From Betaproteobacteria bacterium (lineage in GTDB: Bacteria > Pseudomonadota > Gammaproteobacteria > Burkholderiales > Casimicrobiaceae): a DNA stretch of 64,000 nucleotides. The stretch is from positions 620,001 through 684,000 of the forward strand of contig BOKS01000001.1 of assembly GCA_016861105.1 (NCBI GenBank). The letters are read 5' to 3'. The notes below the pieces were generated by a model, which saw only the letters and a program-made list of their open reading frames with translations, was not told the origin of the DNA and did not search any database. This document shows, piece after piece, positions 43,838 to 52,086 of this stretch (position 1 is its first letter; the number at the start of each line of letters is the position of its first letter). The translations under genes were made by a program, and so were the position numbers.

Positions 43838-45688
43838 CTATCCGGCCGCGCGCTTCAGCGGGACGACGTTGAACACCGCGGCCTTCTCGGCTATCTCGCG
43901 CTCGACGAAGCGCGCCGTCAGCGGCGCGCCGTCGTAGTGCAGCACGGGCACGAGCTTCTCCGGCGCGATGCCGCACTCGTTGACGAGAAGCGCGCGCATC
44001 TGAGCGTCGCGGTTCTGCTCGACGACGAAGACGTGGTCGTGCGCGGCGACGAAGTCCGCGACCGCGTCCGCGAAGGGGAACGCGCGCACGCGGCAGCGGT
44101 CGAGGTGGATGCCCCGCGCCTCGAGCGCGGCGAGCGCCTCGGCCATCGGCGCGCCGGTCGAGCCGTACCACAGCACGCCGGCGCGCGTCGGCTGCGCGGC
44201 CCCCTCGATCGCCGGTTGCGGCACCAGGTCCTTCGCCGTCTCGAACTTGCGCAGCAGCCGCTGCATGTTGTCGACGTAGGCCGGGCCGTCCTCGGTGTAG
44301 CGGGCGTAGCGGTCCTTCGACGTGCCGCGCGTGAAGTACGCGCCGCGCTTCGCGTGCGTGCCGGGGTAGGTGCGGTACGGAACGCCGTCGCCGTCGACGT
44401 CGAGGTAGCGTCCGAAGTCGCGCCCGGCCTCGAGCTCCTCGGCGGTCATCACCTTGCCGCGGTCGAGCGCGCGGCCCTCGTCCCACGCGAACGGCGCCGT
44501 CAGCCAGTCCTGCATGCCGATGTCGAGGTCGAGCATCACGAACACCGGCGTCTGCAGGCGGTCGGCGAGGTCGAAGGCCTGCGCGCCCATCGCGAAGCAC
44601 TCGGTGGGGTCCTCCGGGAACAGCAGCACGTGCTTGGTGTCGCCGTGCGACGCGTAGGCGGCGCAGAGCACGTCCGCCTGCTGCGTCTTCGTCGGCATGC
44701 CGGTCGACGGGCTGCCGCGCTGCACGTCGAACAGCACCGCCGGGATCTCGGCGAAGTACGCGAGCCCGATGAACTCCTGCATCAGCGAGATCCCCGGTCC
44801 CGACGTCGCGGTGAACGCCCGCGCGCCGTTCCAGCCCGCGCCGACCACCATGCCGATCGAGGCGAGCTCGTCCTCGGCCTGGACGATCGCGTAGCGGTGC
44901 CTGCCGGTCGCGGGGTCGACGCGCATGCGGCTGCAGTAGCGCTTGAACGCCTCGGCGAGCGACGTCGACGGCGTGATCGGGTACCACGCGCACACGGTGG
45001 CGCCGCCGTAGACGGCGCCGAGCGCCGACGCGCTGTTGCCGTCGACGAAGATGCGGTCTCCGACGCGGTCGCGCCGCTCCATCCGCAGCCCGATCTGCGG
45101 CAGCTCCGCCGTGGCGAAGTCGTAGCCGCGGCGGAACGCGGCGCGGTTGGCGTCGAGCAGCGGCGCCTTGCGCTCGCCGGCGTACTGCTCGCCGAGCAGC
45201 TTCTCGATCACCTCGGGCTCGATGCGCAGCAGCGCGGCGAGCGCGCCCACGTACATGACGTTCTTGAACAGCTGCCGCTGGCGCGGGTCGGAGAACATCT
45301 CGTGGCACAGCCCTGTCAGCGGGATGCCGAGCGGGACGATGTCCTCGCGCAGCTTCGCGGCGTTGACCGGCCGCGTCGCGTCGTAGAGCAGGTAGCCGCC
45401 GCTCTCGAGCTCGGCCACGTCCGCCGCCCACGTCTCCGGGTTCATCGCCACGGCGAGGTCGACGCCGCCGCGCCGCCCGCGCCAGCCGGACTCGACGACG
45501 CGCACCTCGTACCAGGTCGGCATGCCCTGGATGTTCGACGGGAAGATGTTGCGGGCGGCCACCGGCACGCCCATGCGCAGCGCGCTGCGGGCGAACAGGC
45601 CGTTCGCCGAGGCCGAGCCCGAGCCGTTGACGTTGGCGAACTTGACGACGAAGTCGTTGAGGCGTTCCAGGGGTCGCATGGCGGGCAT
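43838..45688 (-). CDS. korA: 2-oxoacid:acceptor oxidoreductase, gamma-alpha fused subunit, second locus
   Basis: A 616-residue subunit. The gamma part is FVVKFANVNGSGSASANGLFARSALRMGVPVAARNIFPSNIQGMPTWYEVRV, then VDLAVAMNPETW. The alpha part has IFVDGNSASALGAVYGGATVCAWYPITPSTSLAEAF, AIVQAEDELASIGMVVGAGWNGARAFTATSGPGISLMQEFIGLAYFAEIPAVLFDVQRGSPSTGMPTKTQQADV. This NIFPSNIQG gamma type differs clearly from the first locus. It ends nine bases after the GltD-like gene stop and is followed by korB. Start could be 45688 or 45679. Confidence 0.92.
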   Translation of the reverse strand: MPAMRPLERLNDFVVKFANVNGSGSASANGLFARSALRMGVPVAARNIFPSNIQGMPTWYEVRVVESGWRGRRGGVDLAVAMNPETWAADVAELESGGYLLYDATRPVNAAKLREDIVPLGIPLTGLCHEMFSDPRQRQLFKNVMYVGALAALLRIEPEVIEKLLGEQYAGERKAPLLDANRAAFRRGYDFATAELPQIGLRMERRDRVGDRIFVDGNSASALGAVYGGATVCAWYPITPSTSLAEAFKRYCSRMRVDPATGRHRYAIVQAEDELASIGMVVGAGWNGARAFTATSGPGISLMQEFIGLAYFAEIPAVLFDVQRGSPSTGMPTKTQQADVLCAAYASHGDTKHVLLFPEDPTECFAMGAQAFDLADRLQTPVFVMLDLDIGMQDWLTAPFAWDEGRALDRGKVMTAEELEAGRDFGRYLDVDGDGVPYRTYPGTHAKRGAYFTRGTSKDRYARYTEDGPAYVDNMQRLLRKFETAKDLVPQPAIEGAAQPTRAGVLWYGSTGAPMAEALAALEARGIHLDRCRVRAFPFADAVADFVAAHDHVFVVEQNRDAQMRALLVNECGIAPEKLVPVLHYDGAPLTARFVEREIAEKAAVFNVVPLKRAAG

Positions 45689-45696
45689 CGTCCCGT

Positions 45697-47562
45697 TCAG
45701 TCCGCGGCGAGCGCCGCGGGTGCCGGCGCGCGTCCGGGCAGGTGGACGCGCGGCGTGCCGCCGGCGTGCGTCATCTCGATGTACGACTTCTTCATGTCCC
45801 ACGCGCCGGTCGGGCAGCGCTCGGCGCACAGACCGCAGTGCAGGCAGACGTCCTCGTCCTTCACCATGACGCGCCCGGTCTTCAGCGCGCCGGACACGTA
45901 GAGGTCCTGCGCGAGGTTGACCGCGGGGGCGTGCAGCCGCGTGCGCAGCTCCGGCTCGTCGCCGTCGGCCGTGAACGTGATGCAGTCCATCGGGCAGATG
46001 TCGACGCAGGCGTCGCACTCGATGCACAGCTTGTCGGCGAAGACCGTCTGCACGTCGCAGTTGAGGCAGCGCTGCGCCTCCGACCAGGCGAGCTTCGCGT
46101 CGAAGCCGAGCTCGACCTCGACCTTGATGCTCTTCAGCGCGATGACCGTGTCCTTGAGCGGGACGCGGTGCCGGCGCTCCGGCGTGATCGCGTTGTCGTA
46201 GCTCCACTCGTGGATGCCCATCTTCTGCGAGACGAGCTGGAAGGTCGGCGGCGGCCGCTGGCGCAGGTCCTCGCCGCGGCAGTGCCGGTCGATCGAGATC
46301 GCCGCGTCGTGCCCGTGCGCCACCGCCCAGATGATGTTCTTCGGGCCGAAGGCCGCGTCGCCGCCGAAGAAGACGCCCGGCCGGGTCGACGCCATCGTGA
46401 TGCGGTCGACGACCGGCATGCCCCACTTGTCGAACTCGACGCCGAGGTCGCGCTCGACCCACGGGAAGGCATTCTCCTGGCCGACGGCGACGAGCACGTC
46501 GTCGCAGTCGAAGCGCACCTCGGGCTCGCCGGTCGGCACGAGCTCGCGCCGGCCCTTCGCGTCGTAGCGCGCCTCGACCTTGTCGAACGTGATGCCGACG
46601 AGCTTCCCGCCGTCGTGGACGAACGCCTTGGGCACGAGGTAGTTGTGGATCGGGATGCCCTCGTGCATGGCGTCCTCCTTCTCCCACGGGGACGCCTTCA
46701 TCTCGTCGAAGCCCGAGCGCACGACGACGTGGACCTCCTCGCCGCCGAGGCGCCGCGCGCTGCGGCAGCAGTCCATGGCCGTGTTGCCGCCGCCCAGCAC
46801 GACGACGCGCCGCCCGATGCGGCCGACGTGCCCGAACGAGACCGACGACAGCCAGTCGATGCCGATGTGGATGTTCTTCGCGGCTTCGCGTCGCCCGGGG
46901 ATGTCGAGGTCGCGGCCGCGTGGGGCGCCGCTGCCGACGAACACCGCGTCGAAGCCCTGCGCGAGCAGCTCGCGCATGCTGCCGACCTCCACGCCCGGCC
47001 GGAACTCGATGCCGAGGTCGAGCACGTAGCCGACCTCCTCGTCGATGATCGCGTCCGGCAGGCGGAACTTCGGGATCTGCGTGCGCATCATGCCGCCGGC
47101 CTTGGCGTCGCGGTCGAACACGACGCAGTGGTAGCCCAGCGGCGCCAGGTCGCGCGCCACCGTCAGCGACGCCGGCCCCGCGCCCACCAGCGCGACGCGC
47201 TTGCCGTTGCCCTGCGCCGCGCGGCGTGGCAGACGCTCGCGGATGTCGCCCTTCATGTCGGCCGCGGCGCGCTTGAGGCGGCAGATGGCCACCGGCTCGG
47301 GCCGCGCGCTGGCCCGGCGGTGCTCGGGCGAGCCCTCCTCGACGCGCGTGCGGCGGCACGCGGGCTCGCACGGGCGGTCGCAGGTGCGGCCGAGGATGCC
47401 GGGGAAGACGTTCGACTTCCAGTTGATCAGGTAGGCGTCGTCGTAGCGCCCCTGGGCGATCAGGCGGATGTACTCGGGAACGGGGGTGTGGGCCGGGCAC
47501 GCCCACTGGCAATCGACGACCTTGTGGAAGTAGTCGGGGTTCGCGATATCGGTGGGGCTCAA
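45697..47562 (-). CDS. GltD-like NAD(P)-FAD iron-sulfur protein with C-terminal 2[4Fe-4S] ferredoxin domain
   Basis: A 621-residue electron-transfer protein. Domain order: GltD N-terminal cluster region (KVVDCQWACPAHTPVPEYIRLIAQGRYDDAYLINWKSNVFPGILGRTCDRPCEPACRR), FAD (VALVGAGPASLTVARDLAPLGYHCVVFDRD), NAD(P) (VVVLGGGNTAMDCCRSARRLGGEEV), GVFFGGDAAFGPKNIIWAVAHGHDAA, then ferredoxin Cys sets CIECDACVDICPMDCI and CLHCGLCAERCPTGAW. It would shuttle electrons between NAD(P)H and the KorAB enzyme, as PadH/KorC-like proteins do. TTG 47562 (AGGAG upstream) fits better than ATG 47658, whose extension is low-complexity and spans a putative operator. Confidence 0.88.
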   Translation of the reverse strand: MSPTDIANPDYFHKVVDCQWACPAHTPVPEYIRLIAQGRYDDAYLINWKSNVFPGILGRTCDRPCEPACRRTRVEEGSPEHRRASARPEPVAICRLKRAAADMKGDIRERLPRRAAQGNGKRVALVGAGPASLTVARDLAPLGYHCVVFDRDAKAGGMMRTQIPKFRLPDAIIDEEVGYVLDLGIEFRPGVEVGSMRELLAQGFDAVFVGSGAPRGRDLDIPGRREAAKNIHIGIDWLSSVSFGHVGRIGRRVVVLGGGNTAMDCCRSARRLGGEEVHVVVRSGFDEMKASPWEKEDAMHEGIPIHNYLVPKAFVHDGGKLVGITFDKVEARYDAKGRRELVPTGEPEVRFDCDDVLVAVGQENAFPWVERDLGVEFDKWGMPVVDRITMASTRPGVFFGGDAAFGPKNIIWAVAHGHDAAISIDRHCRGEDLRQRPPPTFQLVSQKMGIHEWSYDNAITPERRHRVPLKDTVIALKSIKVEVELGFDAKLAWSEAQRCLNCDVQTVFADKLCIECDACVDICPMDCITFTADGDEPELRTRLHAPAVNLAQDLYVSGALKTGRVMVKDEDVCLHCGLCAERCPTGAWDMKKSYIEMTHAGGTPRVHLPGRAPAPAALAAD

Positions 47563-47659
47563 GCCGGAGGCTCCTGGTGGCGCGTCAGGCCGGCGGAGGG
47601 CCGCGTCCCCCGCTCCGCCGCCGGTGCCCGGGGACTCGAGGCCCGCCGGTGCCCGCATC

Positions 47660-47673
47660 CTGATCGCAATCCA
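47660..47673. promoter_or_regulatory. FNR/ANR-like box upstream of the second 2-oxoacid oxidoreductase operon
   Basis: CTGATCGCAATCCA fits TTGAT-N4-ATCAA in eight of ten positions. It lies about 98 bases upstream of TTG 47562, inside the 222-base gap that separates this operon from senA. No clear -10 accompanies it. Confidence 0.35.
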
Positions 47674-47785
47674 GCGATGCTACGCCACGCCGAAGCGCGG
47701 GGAAAGCACGTTCGCCGCCTTCCGTCCCCCGGAAGACCGCATTTCTGCATCGTTTCCCCCGTCGCGGCACCGTGCGGGGCCGATT

Positions 47786-48997
47786 TCAATCCGCAAGGGC
47801 GCAGCTGCGAAAGCCCACGAAGGGATCATGGCGTTGCGGCCGATAGAAATTGCGGAAACGCGGATGCGGAAGCCGCCGCCGCGTCGCCCACGACCCGCCG
47901 CGCATCGACCGGTGGTCGCCGAACCACGGTGCCGAGTACTCGGCGTAGGCGCCGGGAACGAAACCCGGATACGGGAGGAACGGCGTCGCCGTCCACTCCC
48001 AGGCGACCCCGCGGAAGGGGATCGCGCCACACCGCGCCGCGTGCTCCCACTCCGCCTCCGCGGGAAGGCGACGCCCCGCCCAGCGGCACCACGCCTCGGC
48101 TTCGTGCGCGTTCACGTGCAGCAGCGGCGCCGCCGCCGCCAGCGGCGTCCAGCGCTCGAAGGCACGCACTTCCCAGCCGGCCGTCTCCTGCGCCGCCCGC
48201 CAGTCCGCGGGATGCGCCCGGCCCGCCGCGGCGAGCCAGTCGCGGCCGGCCTCGCTCCACCAGCGCGGCTCGCGATAGCCCCCGTCGTCGACGAACGCCG
48301 CGAACTCGCCGCAGGTGACGGGACGCCGCGCGATCGCGAACGGCCGCAGCGCGACGGTGTGCGGCTCGCGCTCGTTGTCGAAGAGGAACCGCGCGCCGTC
48401 GTCCGCGCGCGGCCCGAGCCGGACGTCGCCGCCGTCGACGACGACGTCGCCGGCCTCGGGGCAGGCATCCTCTGCCGGCGGTGCGAACCCGGGCGGTGCG
48501 GGCAGCGAGAGCGTGTGCAGCGTCATCAGCATCGCCTCGCCGTGCATGCCCTCGTGCAGCACCGCCATCTCGACCAGGTCGAGGACGGCCCCGGGAAGCG
48601 CCGGGAGCCGCGCCAGCGTGTCGGCGAGCGTCGCGGCGAGATAGGCGTGCACGCCCGCCCAGTCGGGCAGCGGCAGCGTCCACCGCGCTTCGTGGGCGAC
48701 GTGCCGCGAGTCGAACAATGCATCGGCGTCCGCCAGGCACGACGGCGCGCCGGTCGCGACGGGGTCGTCGCGCCGCCAGCGCCGGCACCAGAACTCCTGG
48801 AACCAGCCGACGTGGCCGAGCTCCCACAGCGGCGGATTGACGATCGCCAGCCGCGGCACGTCGCGCTGCGCGGGCTCGAGGTGGGCGTACAGCCGCAGCG
48901 TATACTCGCGCGCGTCGCGCAGCGCGTCGGCCAGCGCCGCGCGCCTCTCAGCCGTCGCCGTCGCGCCGGTCGCGCCGATGCCCGCTGCGTCGCCCAC
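47786..48997 (-). CDS. senA: selenoneine synthase
   Basis: A 403-residue non-heme iron enzyme that joins a selenosugar to hercynine in selenoneine biosynthesis. It is an EgtB homologue: a DinB-like N-terminus (LALRLYAHL-like helix, NPPLWELGHVGWFQEFW; MAVLHEGMHGEAML with the HxxxHxE iron motif) and an FGE/sulfatase-type C-terminus (LHVNAHEAEAWCRWAGRRLPAEAEWEHAAR, VAWEWTATPFLPYPGF, RSMRGGSWATRRRL, FRNFYRP). Adjacent senB and selD make the SenA call firm, versus plain EgtB, which is a separate gene here. The frame begins at GTG 48997 (GAGGAGG near it), which overlaps the head-to-head senB start. Confidence 0.9.
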   Translation of the reverse strand: MGDAAGIGATGATATAERRAALADALRDAREYTLRLYAHLEPAQRDVPRLAIVNPPLWELGHVGWFQEFWCRRWRRDDPVATGAPSCLADADALFDSRHVAHEARWTLPLPDWAGVHAYLAATLADTLARLPALPGAVLDLVEMAVLHEGMHGEAMLMTLHTLSLPAPPGFAPPAEDACPEAGDVVVDGGDVRLGPRADDGARFLFDNEREPHTVALRPFAIARRPVTCGEFAAFVDDGGYREPRWWSEAGRDWLAAAGRAHPADWRAAQETAGWEVRAFERWTPLAAAAPLLHVNAHEAEAWCRWAGRRLPAEAEWEHAARCGAIPFRGVAWEWTATPFLPYPGFVPGAYAEYSAPWFGDHRSMRGGSWATRRRLPHPRFRNFYRPQRHDPFVGFRSCALAD

Positions 48998-49991
48998 GTT
49001 CCTCCTCGTCACGCCGTACCTCGCGCCGGCCAACAACGGCAACTGGCGCACCGCGGCGCGCTGGTCGCGGCTCGCGGCCCCGGCGTGGTGCAGCATCGTA
49101 CAACGACCCGACGAGCCGGTGCGCGGCGGGCCCCGCGACGCCGCGCGTGCGATGGTCGCGCTGCACGCGCGGCGCAGCCGCGCGGCGATCGCCGCGTGGC
49201 GCGCGCTCGCGCCGCGCCGCCCGCTGGTCGTCGTCCTGACCGGCACCGACGTCTACCGCGACGTCCCGGCCGGCGACGCGGACGCGCGCGCCTCGCTCGA
49301 GGACGCCGATCGCCTGGTCGTGCTGCAGGAGGACGCGCTCGCGCACCTGCCCGCGCGCCTGCGCGCGAAGGCGCGCGTCGTGCACCAGTCCGCGGCGACG
49401 CTGCGGCCGCTCGCGCGCAAGCCGGCTCGACGCCTGCACGCGCTGCTCGTCGCGCACCTGCGCGAGGAGAAGGATCCCGCGACGGTGTTCGCGGCGTGGC
49501 GCCGCCTGCCGCCCGGCGTGCCCGCGCATCTCGACGTCGTCGGCGCCGCGCTCGACCCCGCGCTGGGGGCGGCCGCACGGGCGCTGGCGCGCGACGACGC
49601 GCGCGTGCGCTGGCTCGGGCCGCGGCCGCACGCGTGGACGCGGCAGGCGATCAAGCGCGCGCACCTGGTCGTCGTGCCCTCGCGCATGGAAGGCGGTGCC
49701 AACGTCGTCGTCGAAGCGGTCACTGCCGGCACGCCGGTGCTCGCGAGCCGCGTGTCGGGCAACGTCGGCATGCTGGGCGAGCGCTACGCGGGCTACTTTC
49801 CCGTGGGCGACGCGGAGGCGCTCGCGCGGCGCATCGAGGCGCTGTGCCGCGACCGTGACCTGCTCGCCGCGCTCGCCGCGCAGTGTGCCGCGCGCGCGCC
49901 GCGCTTTGCGCCGCAGGTCGAGCGCGAGGCCCTGCTCCGCGTCCTCGACGAGGCGTGCTCGTCCAGCGGGACGTCGTCCGCGGATCGCTAG
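48978..49991 (+). CDS. senB: selenosugar synthase (SenB-like glycosyltransferase fold)
   Basis: A 337-residue GT-B-fold protein. Known SenB uses a nucleotide sugar and selenophosphate to make the selenosugar used by SenA. Here: N-terminal TFLLVTPYLAPANNGNWRTAARWSRL, then VVVLTGTDVYRDVP, LVVLQEDALAHLPARLRAKARVVHQSA, LLVAHLREEKDPATVFAAWRRLPPG, and the acidic loop VVPSRMEGGANVVVEAVTAGTPVLASRVSGNVGMLGERYAGYFPVGD, which binds the sugar nucleotide. It is divergent from senA and directly upstream of selD, the canonical order. A TATACT hexamer at 48901-48906, inside senA, may be its -10. Confidence 0.88.
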   Translation: MPAASPTFLLVTPYLAPANNGNWRTAARWSRLAAPAWCSIVQRPDEPVRGGPRDAARAMVALHARRSRAAIAAWRALAPRRPLVVVLTGTDVYRDVPAGDADARASLEDADRLVVLQEDALAHLPARLRAKARVVHQSAATLRPLARKPARRLHALLVAHLREEKDPATVFAAWRRLPPGVPAHLDVVGAALDPALGAAARALARDDARVRWLGPRPHAWTRQAIKRAHLVVVPSRMEGGANVVVEAVTAGTPVLASRVSGNVGMLGERYAGYFPVGDAEALARRIEALCRDRDLLAALAAQCAARAPRFAPQVEREALLRVLDEACSSSGTSSADR

Positions 49992-50030
49992 AATGGCGGC
50001 TTTCCACGTCCCCGGCCCCCCGGCCCGCCG

Positions 50031-51089
50031 ATGAACGCTCCCGAACGCCCCGCGCTGCGCCTCACGTCGTTCTCACACGGCGGCGGCTGCGGCTGCAAGA
50101 TCGCCCCCGGCGTGCTCGCCGACATCCTCGCCAGGTCGGCGCCGTCGATGCTGCCGAAGGCATTGCTGGTCGGCATCGAGACCGCGGACGACGCGGCCGT
50201 CTACCAGATCAACGAGCGGCAGGCGATCGTCGCCACCACCGACTTCTTTATGCCGATCGTCGACGACCCGCACGACTTCGGCGCGATCGCGGCGACGAAC
50301 GCGATCTCCGACGTGTACGCCATGGGCGCGACGCCGCTGTTCGCGCTGGCGATCGTGGGCATGCCCATCAAGGACCTGCCGCTCGACGTCGTCCGCCGCA
50401 TCCTGGAAGGCGGCGAGTCCGTGTGCGCGAAGGCGGGCATCCCGGTCGCCGGCGGCCACACGATCGATTCGGTCGAGCCGATCTACGGCCTGGTGGCGAT
50501 CGGCGTCGTCGACCCCGCGCATCTCAAGCGCAACGCGGGCGCGCGTCCCGGCGACCGGCTCGTGCTCGGCAAGCCGCTGGGCGTCGGTGTGTACAGCGCC
50601 GCGCTCAAGAAGGGGAAGCTCGACGCCGCGGGCTACGCCGCGATGATTGCGTCGACCACCATGCTCAACACGCCGGGCGTCGCGCTCGGCGCGCACCCGG
50701 GCGTGCACGCGATGACGGACGTGACCGGCTTCGGGCTCGCCGGGCACCTGCTCGAGATGTGCCACGGCTCGTCGGCCGGCGCGCGCCTGCGCTGGTCGCA
50801 GGTGCCGCTGCACGCGGGCGTGGCCGATCTCGCGCGCGCCGGCCACGTGACCGGCGCGTCGGCGCGCAACTGGGCGGGCTACGGGCACGACGTCGACCTC
50901 GGGGCCGGGCTCGGCGACGTCGAGCGTGCCCTGCTCGCCGACCCGCAGACCTCCGGCGGGCTGCTGGTCGCATGCGCCCCCGATGCGGAGGCCGACGTCC
51001 TCGACGCCTTCCGCCGCGAGGGCTTCGCGCAGGCATGCGCGATCGGCGAGGTCGTGGCGGGGCCACCGCGGATCGCGATCGCCGCGTGA
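50031..51089 (+). CDS. senC/selD: selenide, water dikinase (selenophosphate synthetase)
   Basis: A 352-residue enzyme that makes selenophosphate from selenide and ATP. The active-site loop is GGGCGCKIAPG, with Cys (TGC) at the catalytic position rather than selenocysteine, and Lys next. Further motifs: VGIETADDAAVYQINERQAIVATTDFFMPIVDDPHDFGAIAATNAISDVYAMGATPLFAL, GGHTIDSVEPIYGL, ADPQTSGGLL. Beside senA and senB it is the SenC gene of selenoneine synthesis; it could also serve selenoprotein synthesis, for which no selA/selB is seen here. A TAGAAT lies at 49989-49994, 36 bases upstream. Confidence 0.95.
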   Translation: MNAPERPALRLTSFSHGGGCGCKIAPGVLADILARSAPSMLPKALLVGIETADDAAVYQINERQAIVATTDFFMPIVDDPHDFGAIAATNAISDVYAMGATPLFALAIVGMPIKDLPLDVVRRILEGGESVCAKAGIPVAGGHTIDSVEPIYGLVAIGVVDPAHLKRNAGARPGDRLVLGKPLGVGVYSAALKKGKLDAAGYAAMIASTTMLNTPGVALGAHPGVHAMTDVTGFGLAGHLLEMCHGSSAGARLRWSQVPLHAGVADLARAGHVTGASARNWAGYGHDVDLGAGLGDVERALLADPQTSGGLLVACAPDAEADVLDAFRREGFAQACAIGEVVAGPPRIAIAA

Positions 51090-51147
51090 CCCCGGTGGGC
51101 CGTCCCGCGGACGAAGCGGCCGCGAAGCGCACCGCACGGGACGGCCG

Positions 51148-51486
51148 GTGAGCCGGTCGACGCGGTCGGTCCTCGCCGTAGTCGCCGTGCTCGTCGTCGC
51201 CGGACTCGGCTACGCGACCTGGGAGCGCTTCTTCTCGCGCGCCGCGCAGCTGGCCGCGATCTACGAGGCGTGTCTCGCGGACATCGCCTCGGGCCAGGCG
51301 AAGGCGAAGGCCGCACTGCCCGGCGCGGACACGCCGCTGCGCGAGTGGTCGGGCGCGCTCGGCCGCCTGATCGACGAGCTCGCCGGCGGCATGTCCAACG
51401 CGGCCTGCGGCGCGCTGAGGGAGTCCTGCCGCCTCGACTGGGACGGCGAGCTGTGCCGGCACGCGCGCGAGCGCTACGGCGCCTGA
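51148..51486 (+). CDS. small single-span exported or anchored protein, unknown
   Basis: A 112-residue protein from GTG 51148. It has one N-terminal span (SVLAVVAVLVVAGLGYATW) and a soluble part with four Cys (EACLADIA, MSNAACGALRESCRLDWDGELCRHARERYG) that may form disulfides. I do not recognise the family. It sits between selD and the Nei-like gene on the same strand, 7 bases before the latter, so they may share a transcript. Confidence 0.55.
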   Translation: MSRSTRSVLAVVAVLVVAGLGYATWERFFSRAAQLAAIYEACLADIASGQAKAKAALPGADTPLREWSGALGRLIDELAGGMSNAACGALRESCRLDWDGELCRHARERYGA

Positions 51487-51493
51487 GCCGCCC

Positions 51494-52003
51494 ATGCCCG
51501 AGGGCCCCGAGGTGCGCCGCGAGGCACGTGGGCGCGCGGCTGCGCTCGTCGGCGTGCCGATCGAGCGCATCGACTGCCGGGTACCGCGTCTCGCCGGCGG
51601 GGCACGGCGTCTGCGCGGTGCCCGCGTCGCCGGCGTGACGTCGCGCGGCAAGGCGATGCTGATCGCCTACGACGTCGGCCTCACCGACTTCAGCCACCAC
51701 CAGCTCTACGGCTCGTGGCACGTCGTGCCGCGCCCGCGCGCGGCGACCTGGCTGGTGGCGCACGCGCCGTCGGTGCGGGTGCGGGTCGCGACGCCGCGCC
51801 ACGCCGCCATGCTGCTGTCGGCGACCGCGATCGAGCTTCTGGACGCGCGCGCCCTGCGCGCCGCGGGCGCGGACTTCGCCACGCTGCGCTTCGCCGCCTA
51901 CGGACGCGAAGGCGACGGCTGCTACGGTTGCGGGGGCCCGATCCGCCGCACGGACGCGGCTGGCCGGGACGTGTACTTCTGTCCGCGCTGCCAGCCGGCC
52001 TGA
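51494..52003 (+). CDS. Fpg/Nei-family DNA glycosylase lacking the H2TH domain
   Basis: A 169-residue protein against about 260-290 for the family. The catalytic N-terminus is intact (MPEGPEVRREARG; SRGKAMLIAYDVGLTDFSHHQLYGSWHVVP with Lys, HHQLYG loop). At about residue 120 (IELLDARALRAAG) it passes straight to the zinc finger CYGCGGPIRRTDAAGRDVYFCPRCQ. The helix-two-turn-helix domain, about 90 residues needed for DNA binding, is missing in frame. It may be inactive, or have a reduced role; the zinc finger and reading frame are well preserved, so the deletion could be recent or tolerated. Confidence 0.8.
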   Translation: MPEGPEVRREARGRAAALVGVPIERIDCRVPRLAGGARRLRGARVAGVTSRGKAMLIAYDVGLTDFSHHQLYGSWHVVPRPRAATWLVAHAPSVRVRVATPRHAAMLLSATAIELLDARALRAAGADFATLRFAAYGREGDGCYGCGGPIRRTDAAGRDVYFCPRCQPA

Positions 52004-52086
52004 CCACTACGCAGTGCAGCGACTCACGTCCGTCACGCGATCGGCGTAGTCTTGCGACCCTTCGCTCCCCGAACCGCGAGGCCGCC

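Noticed and set aside
42707..45901. 1064-codon plus-strand open frame opposite korA and korB
   Set aside because: No recognisable motif and compositional bias typical of an antisense shadow; the minus-strand genes have full motifs.
50085..50100. selenocysteine in SelD active site
   Set aside because: The codon at the catalytic position is TGC (Cys), not TGA.
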